A stretch of 64,000 nt of DNA from Nageia nagi (GCA_050084985.1 JBITNC010000001.1:36518001-36582000); one strand, 5' to 3'; positions 11,096 to 23,203 are shown, counted from the first letter of the stretch. Notes: generated from the sequence alone by a model not told the origin. Numbers and translations: made by a program.

Positions 11096-12955
11096 CTAAG
11101 GATCATTACTGATGTTTATTTCTAAGACCTTTTCAGTAAGCATATGCGATCCTTCTTCTAATTGATTCGGTACCGGTATCCAACCATTATTGTTAATGCT
11201 ATATTCTTCATCACATTCTTGAATTTGCTTATTCGTGCATACTTGATCTTTATAGGAATCAAATATGTGATCTATGTTTTTGAATTTGTGTACCAAAGGA
11301 TTGGATGATATAAGAGAAAAATCAGCAATTATTTCATCTGTAGAAGTATCGGCTATTATTTTGATTAAATCATGCTTTTCATCGGTTTCATCTATTTGTT
11401 CACTATTTTGATCTTCAACATCATTTTCTTTTATTATAACCATATTCACCGATGGTATATCGAAACATGAACTGATTGATGATTCGACATTTCTATTTAT
11501 TTTTTCTTGTACATCACTTGATGAGCATGAATGGTTTCGGGGTGATTCAATATTATTTATGAAAAGCACTTTGACCCCTTCTAAGACATCCATTGCACTT
11601 AATAATTCTTCTCTTACATCAATACTATCTTGTACTATGGATTCTTTTTCTAAAATATTTTCATTATAATCCAAATTTTCTTCTTCCAAATTTTCTAATT
11701 TATCAAGATTTTTATATCCATTCTTATAGCCTAATCCACTTTTATCAGTGGGATCTTGATATTGTAATTGAATTATTTCTCGGGGACCTTGTTCATATCG
11801 ACCCAATCCTCGTCCTTGCCAATTACATTTGTTAAAATAGTTTAAGACAAATGCTCTTGAGCATGGCGATAAATATTTCATATCATTATTGAAATATCCT
11901 TCATATATTTGATTGGATATTGTTGATATAGGATCTACTATTCCCGCATAAACAAACATTGTTTGATTAGGTATTTCACCTAAAGGCACTATTTTTCCAA
12001 TCACATTGGGTGATTCAGATAATCTACCCGCTTCTTGTGATGAAGGTATATTAAATATCACATCATCTATATCATATTCCCCCATCCCTAAATCCCTTAT
12101 TTTAATCTTTACTGGATATACATCGGATGAGTTATCATTACATGTAGTATTTACTTGTTTTGATGAAGACGCTCCATGCTTTTCATCTAAAGTTTTAGCA
12201 ACTTTTTCCCAAGCATCTTTATCTTGTATAACTATATCATTTTTTACTTCTATGACTTCAGATTGATTCATATTTTCGTTCATTAATATAGTCGATCGAT
12301 TAGGAGATGGTAATGTCACTTCATTTGTATCAAAGATTAAGTTACAATGTGAATAAGGATCTGGGTCTTTAAACACACAATGAACTTTATCCTTATAGAT
12401 GTACTTTAAACATCCATGATACGTTGATGGAACACATTGCATTTCTCTAATCCATGGACGTCCTAGAAGAACATTATATTGTATAATATTTCCTTCAATT
12501 ATATGTAATAATGTTTGGATGGTTTTAGCACCTACTGTAATTGGCAGCACTATTGATCCCAGAGTTGAACACACTGCATCATTAAAAGCTCTAATTTGCA
12601 AATAAGGAGCTAAGATAATTGATTTTGGTAAATTCAACTTTTTATATGTAGCATCTAAAATTATATTTATGGCTGAACCCTCATCTATTAAAATTCTTTT
12701 AAATAATTTTCCATCTACATTACCAATTATATGTAAGGGTGGATCAAGTCCACCTGGTCCATCGTTATTTAATCTTTCTTGTTCATAGAAGGTGATACTA
12801 GGTTGTTGAGATATTCTCAAACTTTCAACTATTGAAATGAAGTTATTGAGATTACTGATATCCACTTGAATTTCTTGTAGAATTTGATTCATAGCTTCCC
12901 TATAACTCTCAGACTGTTGTAATAATTCAAATAAAGTCATCTTTACTGGAGACAT
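11096..12955 (-). pseudogene. Element C protease with G-patch-like linker
   Basis: 619 open codons. An aspartic protease lies in the first third (KLFKRILIDEGSAINII, LQIRAFNDAVCSTLGSI, YNVLLGRPWIREMQCVPSTYH). The active-site context is D-E-G-S, as in other Tat proteases rather than D-T/S-G. Around residues 370-420 a glycine-rich segment (NWQGRGLGRYEQGP ... SGLGYKNGY) resembles a G-patch, an RNA-binding motif known in some retroelement proteases. The last third is acidic and of unknown role. Upstream it stays in the gag frame, separated by in-frame stops. Confidence 0.88.
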
Positions 12956-13259
12956 TTTTAACTGTCGTTGAAGAACACCTTTTATCGAAACTTTAGGTTG
13001 CTACGGAGGAGGTATAGGTTGTATATTAATTGGGTTTGATGTCGCTTGATTTTTTCGAGGATTATCCTATTTATTCTGATATTGTTGTGCTCTTGTGGCT
13101 ATACCAATCATATGTATTGAATCATCTATAGTTCCTATAAATGGTATATCCTTATTATTCCCTGTATAGTTCAATTAATTTGGGATAACTACCACATTAT
13201 TAGCCTGATGTGAGGGTAAAGGATTTTGATATATCCCTAAATTTTGATTTGAAGGCACA

Positions 13260-14340
13260 ATAGGATTATCCACATCTATCTTTCGACTATCTATCAAGTC
13301 TTGAATTTTGTGTTGTAAAGTTCGACATTTATTTGTATTATGTCCTTTTTACCTATGATAAGCACAAAATTCATTTTCCTTATACCATTTACTTTCTTTA
13401 GCATTAGGATTTTCAGGCCTTATATCGGGTAATGTAATCATACCATTATCACATAATTTTTTAAGTATTTCGGCTAAGGGTTCTGCTAATGGAGTAAAAT
13501 TTCTTTTCGGTTTAGGTTCAGTACTTTCTTCTATTTTTGAAGAAGGACCACAATTTTCTGTCATAGCTATTTGGTTATTTTGTGGTTGTTTACTAATGTT
13601 CTCATTTTGATTACATTTTTTGTATTCTTTTTTCTTAAGTTTTAACTCTCCATCTTGAATTTTAACTCTTTCTATAACTACCACCTGAGCAATAGCTTCC
13701 TCAAAAGTTTTATGCTGTTGAATTTGGAGAACACTAGCTATTGGTCTTAAATAGCTTTGGCTAAATAATTTAACCAATTCTTCTTATGGTATTGTATAAG
13801 GCATACTAGTGAGTATAGCCTGCCATCTTGAGATGTAATCTTGTATGGTTTCATCAGGAAATTGTTGCAATCTCGTAAGATCCGTAATTGAAGATTTTTC
13901 TTTAATATTAATTCTAAAATGTTCAAGAAATTGATTAGCCAATTGTTCGAACTTATATAAACTATGCATAGGTAAACTATTATACCAATCCAAAGCTTGA
14001 CCTGCGAGTGTCATAGGAAATATACGTAACATTAATGAATCATCATTGATTATTTGATAACTAGAAAATGAAAATTTTCTCAAGTGTTCTTTAGGGTCTT
14101 CTCTTCCTTTAAATTACTCTATTTTAGGAAATTCGAATCTATATGGGAGTTTCTTTTTTGAAATACTTGGATGAATAGGATCATTGCAAATATTCTTGTA
14201 ATTTAACTTTTGAAGTCCTTGAAGATTCAACTCTCGATTTATAAAATCTTTCATAAAGCTTTCTAATTCTTTATCGGTTCTATGACCTTGAATGTACCTA
14301 TGATATCTCTGAGTATTTGGATCCTTTCCGAAATTGATCT
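13260..14340 (-). pseudogene. Element C gag
   Basis: The retrotransposon gag domain is clear: MLRIFPMTLAGQALDWYNSL, FEQLANQFLEHF and QFPDETIQDYISRWQAI. A basic linker follows, then the zinc-binding CAYHR...KGHNTNKC motif typical of Tat and Athila gag. In-frame stops lie at about 14,120, 13,784-13,786 and 13,349-13,351, the last inside the zinc motif. The frame differs from the coiled-coil ORFs upstream but is the same as protease and RT. Confidence 0.88.
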
Positions 14341-14412
14341 TGAAGTATAAGACTCATAATCAGAAGGGATTTCTGACGGTGGTGGAGGTAATATTTTAAG
14401 AGGTGAATTTCA

Positions 14413-15009
14413 TCATGGAATAGGAATTCTAGGAGGTTTTTGAGGTATCCCTTTTTCATGTAGGTCTCTTCCCCTATAATCAGGTAGTCTTGCTTGATTT
14501 TGGATTTGTTCAACCCAATTTTTAATAGAATCTCGCTTTTGTTTATCATATAATTTTTGAAGTTCTGATTCCTTTTCCATTTCCTTTTGTAATAAAATGG
14601 TTGCCTCTCTATCCAGCACTTCTTGTCTGTCTATATAAGGATCTCGATATCTTTGTATTTGACTTCCTTCAGGAGTTTCTGGTTTTAAATTCCTTATTTT
14701 TTGATATTCATCCCACTGTCTTTGTTTTTCTTTCTCAATGCGTAGATATCGTTCCTTTTTTATCTTTTCATTTTCTAATTCTTTACGTTGTAATTCTTGT
14801 AAACGAAGTTGAATCTCGTGCTCTTTATGAAGTCTTTTCTTTTCTTGTTCGAAGAAATCATTTCTTTCTTTCTTTGGTTGTTCTTGTTCTATAAATTTTC
14901 TTTTATCTCTAAGAAATTTCTCTTCCATTTCTTTTAATTTATCCTCTTGTTCTTGCAATTTACTAAGTTCATCGGCTTTTCTTTTTTCTTCCTCTAGGAT
15001 ATATTGCAT
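14413..15009 (-). CDS. Element C coiled-coil ORF upstream of gag
   Basis: 198 open codons dominated by K, E, R and Q heptads (EEEKRKADELSKLQEQEDKL, KELENEKIKKERYLRIEKEK), so a long charged coiled coil is likely. It lies in the same frame as the ORF at 15,082-15,768 and is separated from it by two consecutive stops (TGA TAA) and about 24 open codons, so the two were probably one protein. The frame changes between this ORF and gag. Some Tat/Ogre elements are known to carry an ORF before gag; its role is not established. No enzymatic motif is visible. Confidence 0.6.
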   Translation of the reverse strand: MQYILEEEKRKADELSKLQEQEDKLKEMEEKFLRDKRKFIEQEQPKKERNDFFEQEKKRLHKEHEIQLRLQELQRKELENEKIKKERYLRIEKEKQRQWDEYQKIRNLKPETPEGSQIQRYRDPYIDRQEVLDREATILLQKEMEKESELQKLYDKQKRDSIKNWVEQIQNQARLPDYRGRDLHEKGIPQKPPRIPIP

Positions 15010-15081
15010 GTCTGAAGCCCTTTTAATATCCTTAGCATATACTTCCGTGAACCTTTTACCAGTTGTTTTTTTATATAATTA

Positions 15082-15768
15082 TCATTTTTGTAGTTCTTCA
15101 TAAGAAGGTATCTCTTCTACTTTAAACTTAGATGTCCTTCTATTTGATCCTTCTTTTGTGGCATAAGATTTTTCCGTTTGTTTCATTGAAAGTTCCTTTT
15201 GAGATAAATTAATCAAAGGTATTGCAGCTTCATTTCTTCTTAATTTGAAAGAAAAAGAAGATCCCTCCTTTCGATTTGAAGAAATGACTCTTCTACCATC
15301 TGATGATTGACTGATTCTTTCATATTTAATTTTATAGGGCTCAATCTGTGGTATTGCTATAGTGTTGGCCCGAGATTTATTCTCATTAATTTCTAAGTTA
15401 TCAAGCTTTTGATCCAGTTTTTCTATATCTCCTGTTAATCTAGAAGACATATTAGGCATATCCCTAAGATTAGCTATACGATGACGAATTTCAATCAATT
15501 CTTCCTCTAACACTTGCGTTCTATTCCTTGCGATAGGATTATCTATAATTTGACTTTGTAATCTAGATTGATTATAACCACAATCATCATCTTTACCTCC
15601 ATAACAAACGGCCCATGAATTTGATTCCTCTAAAAGAGGTGGCTTCCTAACTGAAGACTCAATTAAATCCATATCATTTGGATCTAACTCTTGTATATTT
15701 AATGGGTATTCTTGTATTTGCTTAGCAGTCATACTTCTAGTTTGAACCATTTTAAATATCATAAACAA
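15082..15768 (-). CDS. Element C 5' ORF (N-terminal part)
   Basis: 228 codons opening with MFMIFKMVQTRSMTAKQI; the MVQTRS start is a common opening of plant gypsy gag-like proteins, so the second or third Met may be the real start. A helical region at about residues 85-130 (VLEEELIEIRHRIANLRDM, IEKLDQKLDNLEINE) could form a short coiled coil. It is basic and serine-rich at the C terminus. It ends at a TGA (15,082-15,084) and the same frame resumes in the ORF at 14,413-15,009. No known catalytic domain. Confidence 0.6.
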   Translation of the reverse strand: MFMIFKMVQTRSMTAKQIQEYPLNIQELDPNDMDLIESSVRKPPLLEESNSWAVCYGGKDDDCGYNQSRLQSQIIDNPIARNRTQVLEEELIEIRHRIANLRDMPNMSSRLTGDIEKLDQKLDNLEINENKSRANTIAIPQIEPYKIKYERISQSSDGRRVISSNRKEGSSFSFKLRRNEAAIPLINLSQKELSMKQTEKSYATKEGSNRRTSKFKVEEIPSYEELQK

Positions 15769-16857
15769 ACATCGTAAACAAGAAACTTTATTTTTTATCT
15801 TTTAGATTATATTTTCGAGAAAACAATTTAATGCACAAACATCCTATATGCAAGCCTACTTTTAACGATGTGCTTATCTTTTTAACTTTTTTGCATATTT
15901 TTAATGTCTGAATTACATGAGCAATATGAGTTGTTTATTTTTTAATCTTTTTAATTTTCCTAATTTGTTTTGACTAGTCAAGTGTAAAACAAGGTAGGTT
16001 GGGTAATTCTAACATTTGCAAGTTTCTATGGCTTTTGGCTTGGTTCTAGATGAGTCTCTTTTTTGACTCCTACCTAAAGGAAAGTTACCTTGGTCATCAC
16101 CTCCAAGTGTAACTGGCTCTATGGTTTCAAGTGCATTATATCGGTGGTTACAAAGAAGTAAGAATTAACGATTGGTAGCGACATCCAACTCGTTAATGTT
16201 CAATTATTTCTTAAGGCCTTTATGAAATGCATTTAAACAAGTAAGATAGATTTATGCATACTACCCTCCCAAAAGATATTAAATGTAATAAATTACTTCC
16301 TCTTACTAGTCACATATCCCTTCGACCTCCAATGGAGTGGTAAGGGCAAACTTGGTAAGAGGTGATTATATGTGGATAATTTAACCCTTCTTATCAGGTC
16401 TATCCTGGTCACCTTAGATCGCACGAAGCGCAAAGGGAGAGCATAAGTAGACAAGATAAAAAGTATTTAATGTGTACATATCTTTAATCTAAAAATTAAA
16501 AATAAATACCTAACATTATACATAAAATAAATTAATAACAAATGTATTTAACCTTTTACTATCCATTTCCTAAATGCACTCTGAGCAAAGAAATCACACA
16601 TAGTTTTACCGACTATCATTTTAAATTAACTTGCTGTATTCAAGTTGGGTTATAAAACATACCGGATTTCACAGAGATCATTACTGATTTTGACAGGATA
16701 GGTGCCGATCCGAAGAACACAGAAAACAAAACAAAGCAACAAATCAAACAGAGTAAGTTAGTATCCGATTCCACAGGATGCAAACAGAAAAAATAAAATA
16801 CAAAAAACATGCAACTGATCCTATTTTTGTTTTAATTTTCTGAAATGCATGCAAGGG
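15769..16857. other. Element C 5' leader, no gene
   Basis: About 1.1 kb between the primer-binding site and the first ORF. It has no ORF of note on either strand and no repeat that I can see. A long leader is usual for Tat elements. Confidence 0.6.
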
Positions 16858-16878
16858 GCCCTCCTTCTAGCGCTAGAT
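16858..16878 (-). other. Element C primer-binding site (degenerate)
   Basis: Immediately inside the 5' LTR the minus strand reads ATCTAGCGCTAGAAGGAGGG. A functional site would start with TGG, pairing with the CCA end of a tRNA; here the corresponding bases are TAG, one G-to-A change away. Which tRNA was used cannot be decided by eye. Confidence 0.5.
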
Positions 16879-19800
16879 TGTGTACATCAAAATATGAACC
16901 TAAAATGCAATTTAGAAAGATAAATCATTCAACATAATTGATCATGAACATATTTGACAATACACATCGATAATAGTAATGATATTATATTCTAAAGTAT
17001 TTGAATGCAAATAAGCAAGCTTTTATTGATCTGCTGTAATCAACATTTGATAGCGATCGTTGCGAATGATAACAATCAATGCAGGTGGATGGACAACAAT
17101 CAGTATTTATTATCTATCTGGTGAATCGCCGTCAACCAATCTTTGAATCATCGATAATCAGCTCTATATGTACTGGAGTAATCTTCATAGAGTTTTGAAG
17201 TGTTTTTGTCTATTCCTTTATTGTTCTCTTCCATGCTTACTTCTGTCGTTCTTCTCCTGTATTGACCCTGCACACAGAAAATGAGCAACACATCAAAAGC
17301 ATACCTACTCTCACATATGAATCCACCAAATGAACAACATAATCTGGAAATATAATCGAGAAGAAATTAACTATTGATCAAGCTTACAACCTTTGCTAAT
17401 AACCTTCTGATATGATTTTAGCAGAGCTTCGCTACAGTAAAATTGGGTCCCTTTGTTCACGTACCAAGCTTCAATTTATAAGCTTCAAAGTTTGTTATAC
17501 ATTTGTTTTGGCATCACGAGATTCCAGGTAACCTCTCGAACTAAATTTTGAGGTGTTGTTATCTTTCATCTGTATTCATGATTACAAATTATACGTATTA
17601 AGCTATTCTAGGCTTAGATTTGTTTGTTGTTTAACTGTTCATGGATTGTCACCGATTTTTTAGCGATTATATATTAACATTAGACTGGTCGCTCTATGGC
17701 CATTTTTTAATGACAAGGGTCGTAAGAACACTTGTTTTATATATGTTCAAAAAGATTGATCCAATGATTATTGTATATTCATGCATACTAAATTCCTTAT
17801 TGAAGCCCCGGTGTACTATACTTGTAATCATGATTTCATTTTAAAATCCCCGGGAGTTTTTATGGAGGAAACAAAACAAGCCGGAATCAATAGATAAAGC
17901 ATTCCGAAGTGAAATGATGACATCATATAAGAAAGGATAAAGCTCAATTGTGGAAAAGCCCAGGTTCCAGAAGAGATGAGATCAACAAGAGATAATTGAA
18001 GAAGCCAGAGCCCATAAATTAAGTGTTCCAGAAGTAAAAGCATTCCGAAATAAAATGATGATGTCACGGAGGATAAGATAGTCATGTTTTGGGTAAAAAC
18101 CAGGTTCCGAAGATAATGAGGTTAGCAAGGGGTGACTAAATAGCCGGAGCTAGTGAGTAAAGCATTCTGGAAGGAAATGATAAAGCTTAGTTATGGAAAA
18201 GCCCAAGTTTCGGAGATGATGAGGTCAGCAAGGGGTGACCAAATAGTCGGAGCCGAGAAGTATAACATTCTGGAAATATGACGATGACATCACGGGGAAA
18301 ATGGAATTCACATTTTGAATGAAACTGGGTCCCGAAAATGATGACATCATCAGGGAGGGATCAAATAGTTGAAACCAATAAGTATAATGTTCTAGAAATA
18401 TGATGATGACATCACAGGGGAAACAAAGTTCACAGTCTGAATGAACCGGGTCCCAGAAATGATGACATCATCAGGGAATGATCAAATAGCTAGAACCAGT
18501 AAGTATAACATTTTAGAAATATGATGATGACATCACAGGGGAAACAAAGTTCATAGTTTGAATGAACTGGGTCCCGAAAATGATGACATCATCAGGGAAT
18601 GATCAAATAGCCAGAACTAGTAAGTATAACATTTCAAAAATATGATGATGATGTCACAGGGAGAACAGAGTTCACATTTTGAATGAATCGGGTCCCAGAA
18701 GTGACGACATCATCAAGGAATGATCAAATAGCCAGAACTAGTAAGTATAACATTCTAAAAATATGACGATGATGTCACAGGGAGAATAGAGTTCACATTT
18801 TGAATGAAATCAGGTCCTGGAAGTGATGACATCATCAGGGAGTGATAAAATAGCCGAAACCAATAAGTATAACATTCCAGAAATATGATGATGATGTCAC
18901 GGGGAGAACAGAGTTCACATTTTGAATGAACTGGGTCCCTGAAAGTGACAACGTCATCAAGGAATGATCAAATAGCCAGAACCAGTAAGTATAACATTCT
19001 AAAATATGATGATGATGTCACAGGGAGAACGAAGTTCATATTTTGAATGAAACTAGGTCCTGGAAGTGATGACATCATCAGGGAGGGATCAAATAGCCGG
19101 AACCAATAAGTATAACATTCTAGAAATATGATGATGATGTCATAGGGGAAACAAAGTTCACAGTCTGAATGAAACGGGTCCCAGAAATGATGACATCATT
19201 AGGGAATGATCAAATAGCTAGAACCAGTAAGTATAACATTCTGGAAATATGATGATGACATCATAGGGAGAACGGAGTTCACATTTTGAATGAAATCGGG
19301 TCCTGAAAATGATGACATCATCAGGGAGGGATCAAATAGCTGGAACCAATAAGTATAACATTCCAAAAATATGATGATGATGTCATAGGGGAAATGAAGT
19401 TCATAGTCTGAATGAAATCGAGTCTCGAAAGTGATGACATCATCAGGGAGTAATCAAATAGCTGGAACTGGTAAGTATAACATTTCAAAAATATGATGAT
19501 GACATCATGGGGAGAATGGAGTTCACATTTTGAATGAACCAGGTCCCAGAAGTGACGACATCATCAGGGAATGATCAAATAGCCAGAACCAGTAAGTATA
19601 ACATTCTAAAAATATGATGATGACATCACGGGGAGAACGGAGTTCACATTTTGAATGAAACCGAGTCCTGAAAGTGATGACATCATCAGGGAGTAATCAA
19701 ATAGCCAGAACTGGTAAGTATAACGTTCCAGAAATAGAAATGAGGTTGGCGATTGTTCTTAATTTACTTTTGGTTAAGATTGTTCACGACACATATGTTA

Positions 19801-19908
19801 CACAATCTTAATCAACTAATTATTTGAATGTGATATATTTTAGAAAAAATACTTGTTTTATTTATTTTTTTATTAAATTAAAGATAGGGTTCATTTCGAG
19901 TGTCTACA
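16879..19908 (-). repeat. Element C 5' LTR (3,030 bp) with ~13 tandem 121-bp units
   Basis: Same ends as 1,838-3,774. The tandem array runs from about 18,200 to 19,735. The anchor AAGTATAACATTC (or a variant) recurs near 18,257, 18,380, 18,501, 18,622, 18,741, 18,860, 18,982, 19,105, 19,226, 19,347, 19,468, 19,587 and 19,708. Each unit contains two CRE-like near-palindromes (GATGATGTCAC and GATGACATCATC). The array lies in the U3 (promoter) side of the LTR. Confidence 0.93.
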
Positions 19909-19980
19909 AATGTGTACAAGTTATTCAAGCTCTTACCAACCAAAGGAATATTTATAGCACTTGGAATACAACTAATCTGT
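19909..19980 (-). pseudogene. Element A, part 2: 72-bp RT stub between two insertions
   Basis: The minus strand reads LYSKCYKYSFGW-stop-ELE-stop-LVHIIS, the RT segment that normally precedes the GHIIS box. It connects 28,071 upstream to 1,832 downstream in one frame. It is all that remains of element A between elements B and C. Confidence 0.85.
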
Positions 19981-22633
19981 TGTTCTTCGAGTGACACTGA
20001 GAGGGGGGGGTGAATCAGTGTATATAAAAATAATCAATTTAATCTTCTTAAATAAAGACAGATTAAAAGTCAGAGAAAAATGAGCAAGCACACCAGTACA
20101 TCACACAACACCAGATGTAACGAGGTTCACCAGATTGGCTACATCCCCGAAATTGACTGCTTGGACACCAATCCAAATCCAGCCATTAAAGAAAGCTTAC
20201 AGATTCATAGCACCAACTGTGAAGGGTAGCACCAACTACCACTTTGAGAATAACAGCACCAACTGCTTGGAGCACCAACTCCAGCTCTCAAATTCATAGC
20301 ACCAACTGTGAAGGTAGCACCCACTACCACTTTGAGCATAGCAGCACCTACTGCTTGGAGCACCAACTCCAGCTCTCAAATTCATAGCACCAACTGTGAA
20401 GGATAGCACCAACTACCACTTATCAAGCACCCACTTGAGACAACATTAAAAGGGAGGAAGGAATACAGTTCTGAAGACCCTCAATGGTCTAGCTCCAATG
20501 CTCACTTCACACACTCCGGATACTTCCCTCTTCCACACCGTTACCTGCTCTCACCCACTTCTCTTCTCACCACATCCATGCAATTACCTACGTTTGCACA
20601 CTTCACTTCACGCACATCTCATCACACACTATTGCCTTCACTTCGGCACTTCACTCCACCCACTACGGATACTTCACACTACACACAGCGGATTCTTCAC
20701 ACTACACACAGCGGATTCTTCACACTACACACAGCGGATTCTTCACACTACACACAACTGATTCTTCACACTACACATAGCAGATTCTTCACACTACACA
20801 CAGCGGATTCTTCACACTACACACAACAGATTCTTCACACTACACACAGCACTACCTCACTTACACTTCTTTTCTCTCTTTGAGCTGTGCAATCACAACT
20901 TCCGCTTTATTAACTTCTCACCCTATGTCCTCATTTATCACTCTCCACTCACTCCTGCTTTTCTCTCATTCACTCTTCACCTCATTCCTGTAATTTACCG
21001 TTACACATCAAGAAAACTCCAAGAAACTATTCTGATCATTACACGTTATCAAAAACAAACTGAAAAGGAATCCTTATATGTAACTGCTCCTGCACCAAAG
21101 GGAGTTCACTGTCTGAGTCTGCAATTGCTGTAACTGTCGAACGCTCCTATTGCTCAAACAGATTTGTTCAGACACGTCTACCTCTTTCTCCACTGATTTC
21201 AGAGATTTCTGATAATTCTGGACTCTTTTCTTCTTCATAAAGGTATTTCGGATAATTCCAGACTCTTTTCTTCTTCATAATGGTATTTCTGATAATTCCA
21301 GACTCTTTGTCTTCTTCATAATGATATTTCTGTTAATTCTAGACTTTTAAACACTTACACCATGATGTCATCATCTTCGGACTCCGGTAGTAGAGTAAAA
21401 ATGCTTCTCGCATGATGTCATCATCTCCGGACCTTTGTCTCTGGACTTTTATCTCTGAACGTTTATCTCTGGTCTTTTCAACACCTTCACCATGATGTCA
21501 TCATCTCCGGACTCCGGTCTTCGCACTTTTATCTTCGCACTTTTGTCTTTGGACTTTTCAACACCTACACCATGATGTCATCATCTCCGGACTCCAGTCT
21601 TTGCACTTTTATCTTTGCACTTTTGTCTCCGGACTTTTCAACACCTACACCATGATGTCATCATCTCCGGACTCCGGTCTTTACCACAACATGACTCTCT
21701 TATTTTCTGTGACATCATCCTTTTTAATCTGAAACATTTTACTTCCGGGACATTTACTTTATGGACTCTGTATTGTCAATCTCTCTTTACCGATCTCATC
21801 TCTGCATTCCGAAATGCTTTATTCGCTGCCTCCAGCTCTTTGATCACTCTTTGCTGACCTCATCATCTCCGGAACCCGGTTCTATTCACAAATGTGAACA
21901 TCATTCTCCCCGTGACGTCATCTCTTGCTTCTGGATTGTTTTACTCGCTGGCTCCGGCTCTTTGATCGCTCCTTGCTTACCTCATCACTTTCAGACTCCG
22001 GTTTTGAGTGAAGGCCCGAAATCGCTGATGTCATCTCTTCTAGAACGCTTTGTTTACTAACTCTGGCTTTACCAAAATCACGTGTTGACAACATTACAAT
22101 CACTCATCACCTCCAAAACCCGATCAAAACCTCCGGAACCCGATCAACACCTTGTTGACAACAGTTACAGTCACGCTTCACCTCCGGAAACTGGTCAAAA
22201 CCTCTGGAACCCGATCAACACCTTGTTGACAATAGTTACAGTCATGCTTCACCTTCAGAACTCGGTCAAACCTCCAGAACCTGATCAACACCTTGTTAAC
22301 TACATGACAATCACTCATATCCTCCAGAACCTAATCAACATCTTGTTAACAACAATTACAATCACACTTCACCTCCAGAACGTGGTCAAACCTCCGGAAC
22401 CCAATCAACACCTTGTTAACTGCATGACAATCACTCATATCCTCCGGAACCTGGACTTCTCTACAACTCTCACCTTTTCCAGAACCCAGACTTTTCCACA
22501 ACTCTGCTTTATCATTTCATTCCGGAACGTCATCACTTCATTCCGAAGCCTGCTTATCTGCTCTAGAAAAACTCGCGCGAAGACACAGCCAAAACCACGT
22601 GTTGACAACAATGACAATCACACTTGCTCAACA
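19981..22633 (-). repeat. Element B 3' LTR
   Basis: It pairs with 25,399-28,070 over its whole length. Internal structure in plus order: ~90-bp repeats built on AGCACCAACT (20,200-20,430), a 23-bp minisatellite (20,668-20,850), ~75-bp repeats with CATGATGTCATCATCTCC (21,360-21,680), a segment homologous to the element C LTR (21,682-21,990 and 22,455-22,560), and ~65-bp repeats with GATCAACACCTTGTTGAC (22,090-22,440). A G-box-like CACGTG lies near 22,598. Peptides encoded across the repeats are shadows. Confidence 0.93.
20668..20850. repeat. 23-bp minisatellite in the element B 3' LTR
   Basis: About eight head-to-tail copies of GATTCTTCACACTACACACA plus GCG or a variant. The same array recurs at 26,090-26,272 in the other LTR with point differences. 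Both frames stay open across it, producing artefactual ORFs. Confidence 0.9.
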
Positions 22634-22850
22634 ATCTCCCCCTTTGGAATTGTTGGCAACACCACTTGATCAGACACCTGCATCGGGACTTTTCTCTCCC
22701 CCTTTGTCAACAATAACAAAGGGCATTTACAGACTCCCCCTGAGTCCATACATGACATTCTTAGGAAATCAGTAGTATGTATACAAACACAGGATACACA
22801 GAAGCAATATAGGAAGGAAAAATAAGCACTCCCCCTGAGAATGTGACGTC
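22634..22850 (-). other. Multiple polypurine tracts of element B
   Basis: On the minus strand four G5-A motifs occur: AAAGGGGGAGAT next to the LTR (22,634-22,646), AAAGGGGGAGAGA (22,692-22,706), CTCAGGGGGAGTC (22,732-22,745) and CTCAGGGGGAGTG (22,828-22,840). Repeated polypurine tracts upstream of the 3' LTR are a known signature of Sireviruses. Confidence 0.8.
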
Positions 22851-22885
22851 CAGAACTAGCTAATGCTTGGGAAAGACAACAACTC

Positions 22886-23200
22886 CTAGCTTGAATAATC
22901 AAATACTTCTCCTTGCGCCACTCTTTCTTTTTGATTTTTAAATGCTTTGAACATTTCAAAAGCTTCAGATTTATGTATCAGAAAGTGCACCCAAGTCATT
23001 CTTGAATAATCATCTATGAACAGAATAAAATACTTATCTCCATTGACGCTTTGTGTTCTCATTGGTCCGCATAGGTCGATGTGTATGATTTCCAATGGTC
23101 TGCTTGTGTGATATTCTTTCACTTTGAACTTTGCCTGAGTTTGCTTTCCCCTTTTTTCTTTTTTTTTTTGTTTTATGAATCACACATATCATTTGTTGGT
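22886..23200 (-). pseudogene. Element B integrase fragment
   Basis: It encodes a truncated copia integrase core with the first catalytic aspartate (TSRPLEIIHIDLCGPMRTQS) and FILFIDDYSRMTWVHFL. It ends abruptly after about 25 further residues in unrelated sequence, so the rest of integrase, RT and RNase H have been deleted. Just upstream in another frame is the end of the GAG-pre-integrase segment (KQTQAKFKVKEYHTSRP). Confidence 0.85.
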
Positions 23201-23203
23201 TTG

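Larger units (their letters stand above)
1838..19908 (-). mobile_element. Element C: complete Tat-lineage Ty3/gypsy LTR retrotransposon
   Basis: Two related LTRs (1,838-3,774 and 16,879-19,908) start with TGTGTACATC and end with GTGTCTACA on the plus strand. The 5 bases before the first (1,833-1,837, AATGT) equal the 5 after the second (19,909-19,913), a perfect target-site duplication. Domain order on the minus strand is coiled-coil ORFs, gag, protease, RT, RNase H, second RNase H, integrase, then extra ORFs. RNase H followed by a second RNase H-like domain is the known hallmark of the Tat lineage. gag to integrase lies in one frame, broken only by scattered stop codons. The element is full-length but coding-dead, 18.1 kb, inserted into element A. 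Confidence 0.95.

Noticed and set aside
14601-14894. Plus-strand hydrophobic ORF that could be a membrane protein
   Set aside because: It is the antisense of the glutamate- and lysine-rich coiled-coil ORF, which automatically gives hydrophobic codons.
20498-20883. Long overlapping ORFs encoding HYTQRILHTTHSGFF-type repeats (also 25,918-26,412)
   Set aside because: They are open only because the 23-bp minisatellite of the element B LTR lacks stops; two frames are open at once and they lie in U3/R, not the coding region.
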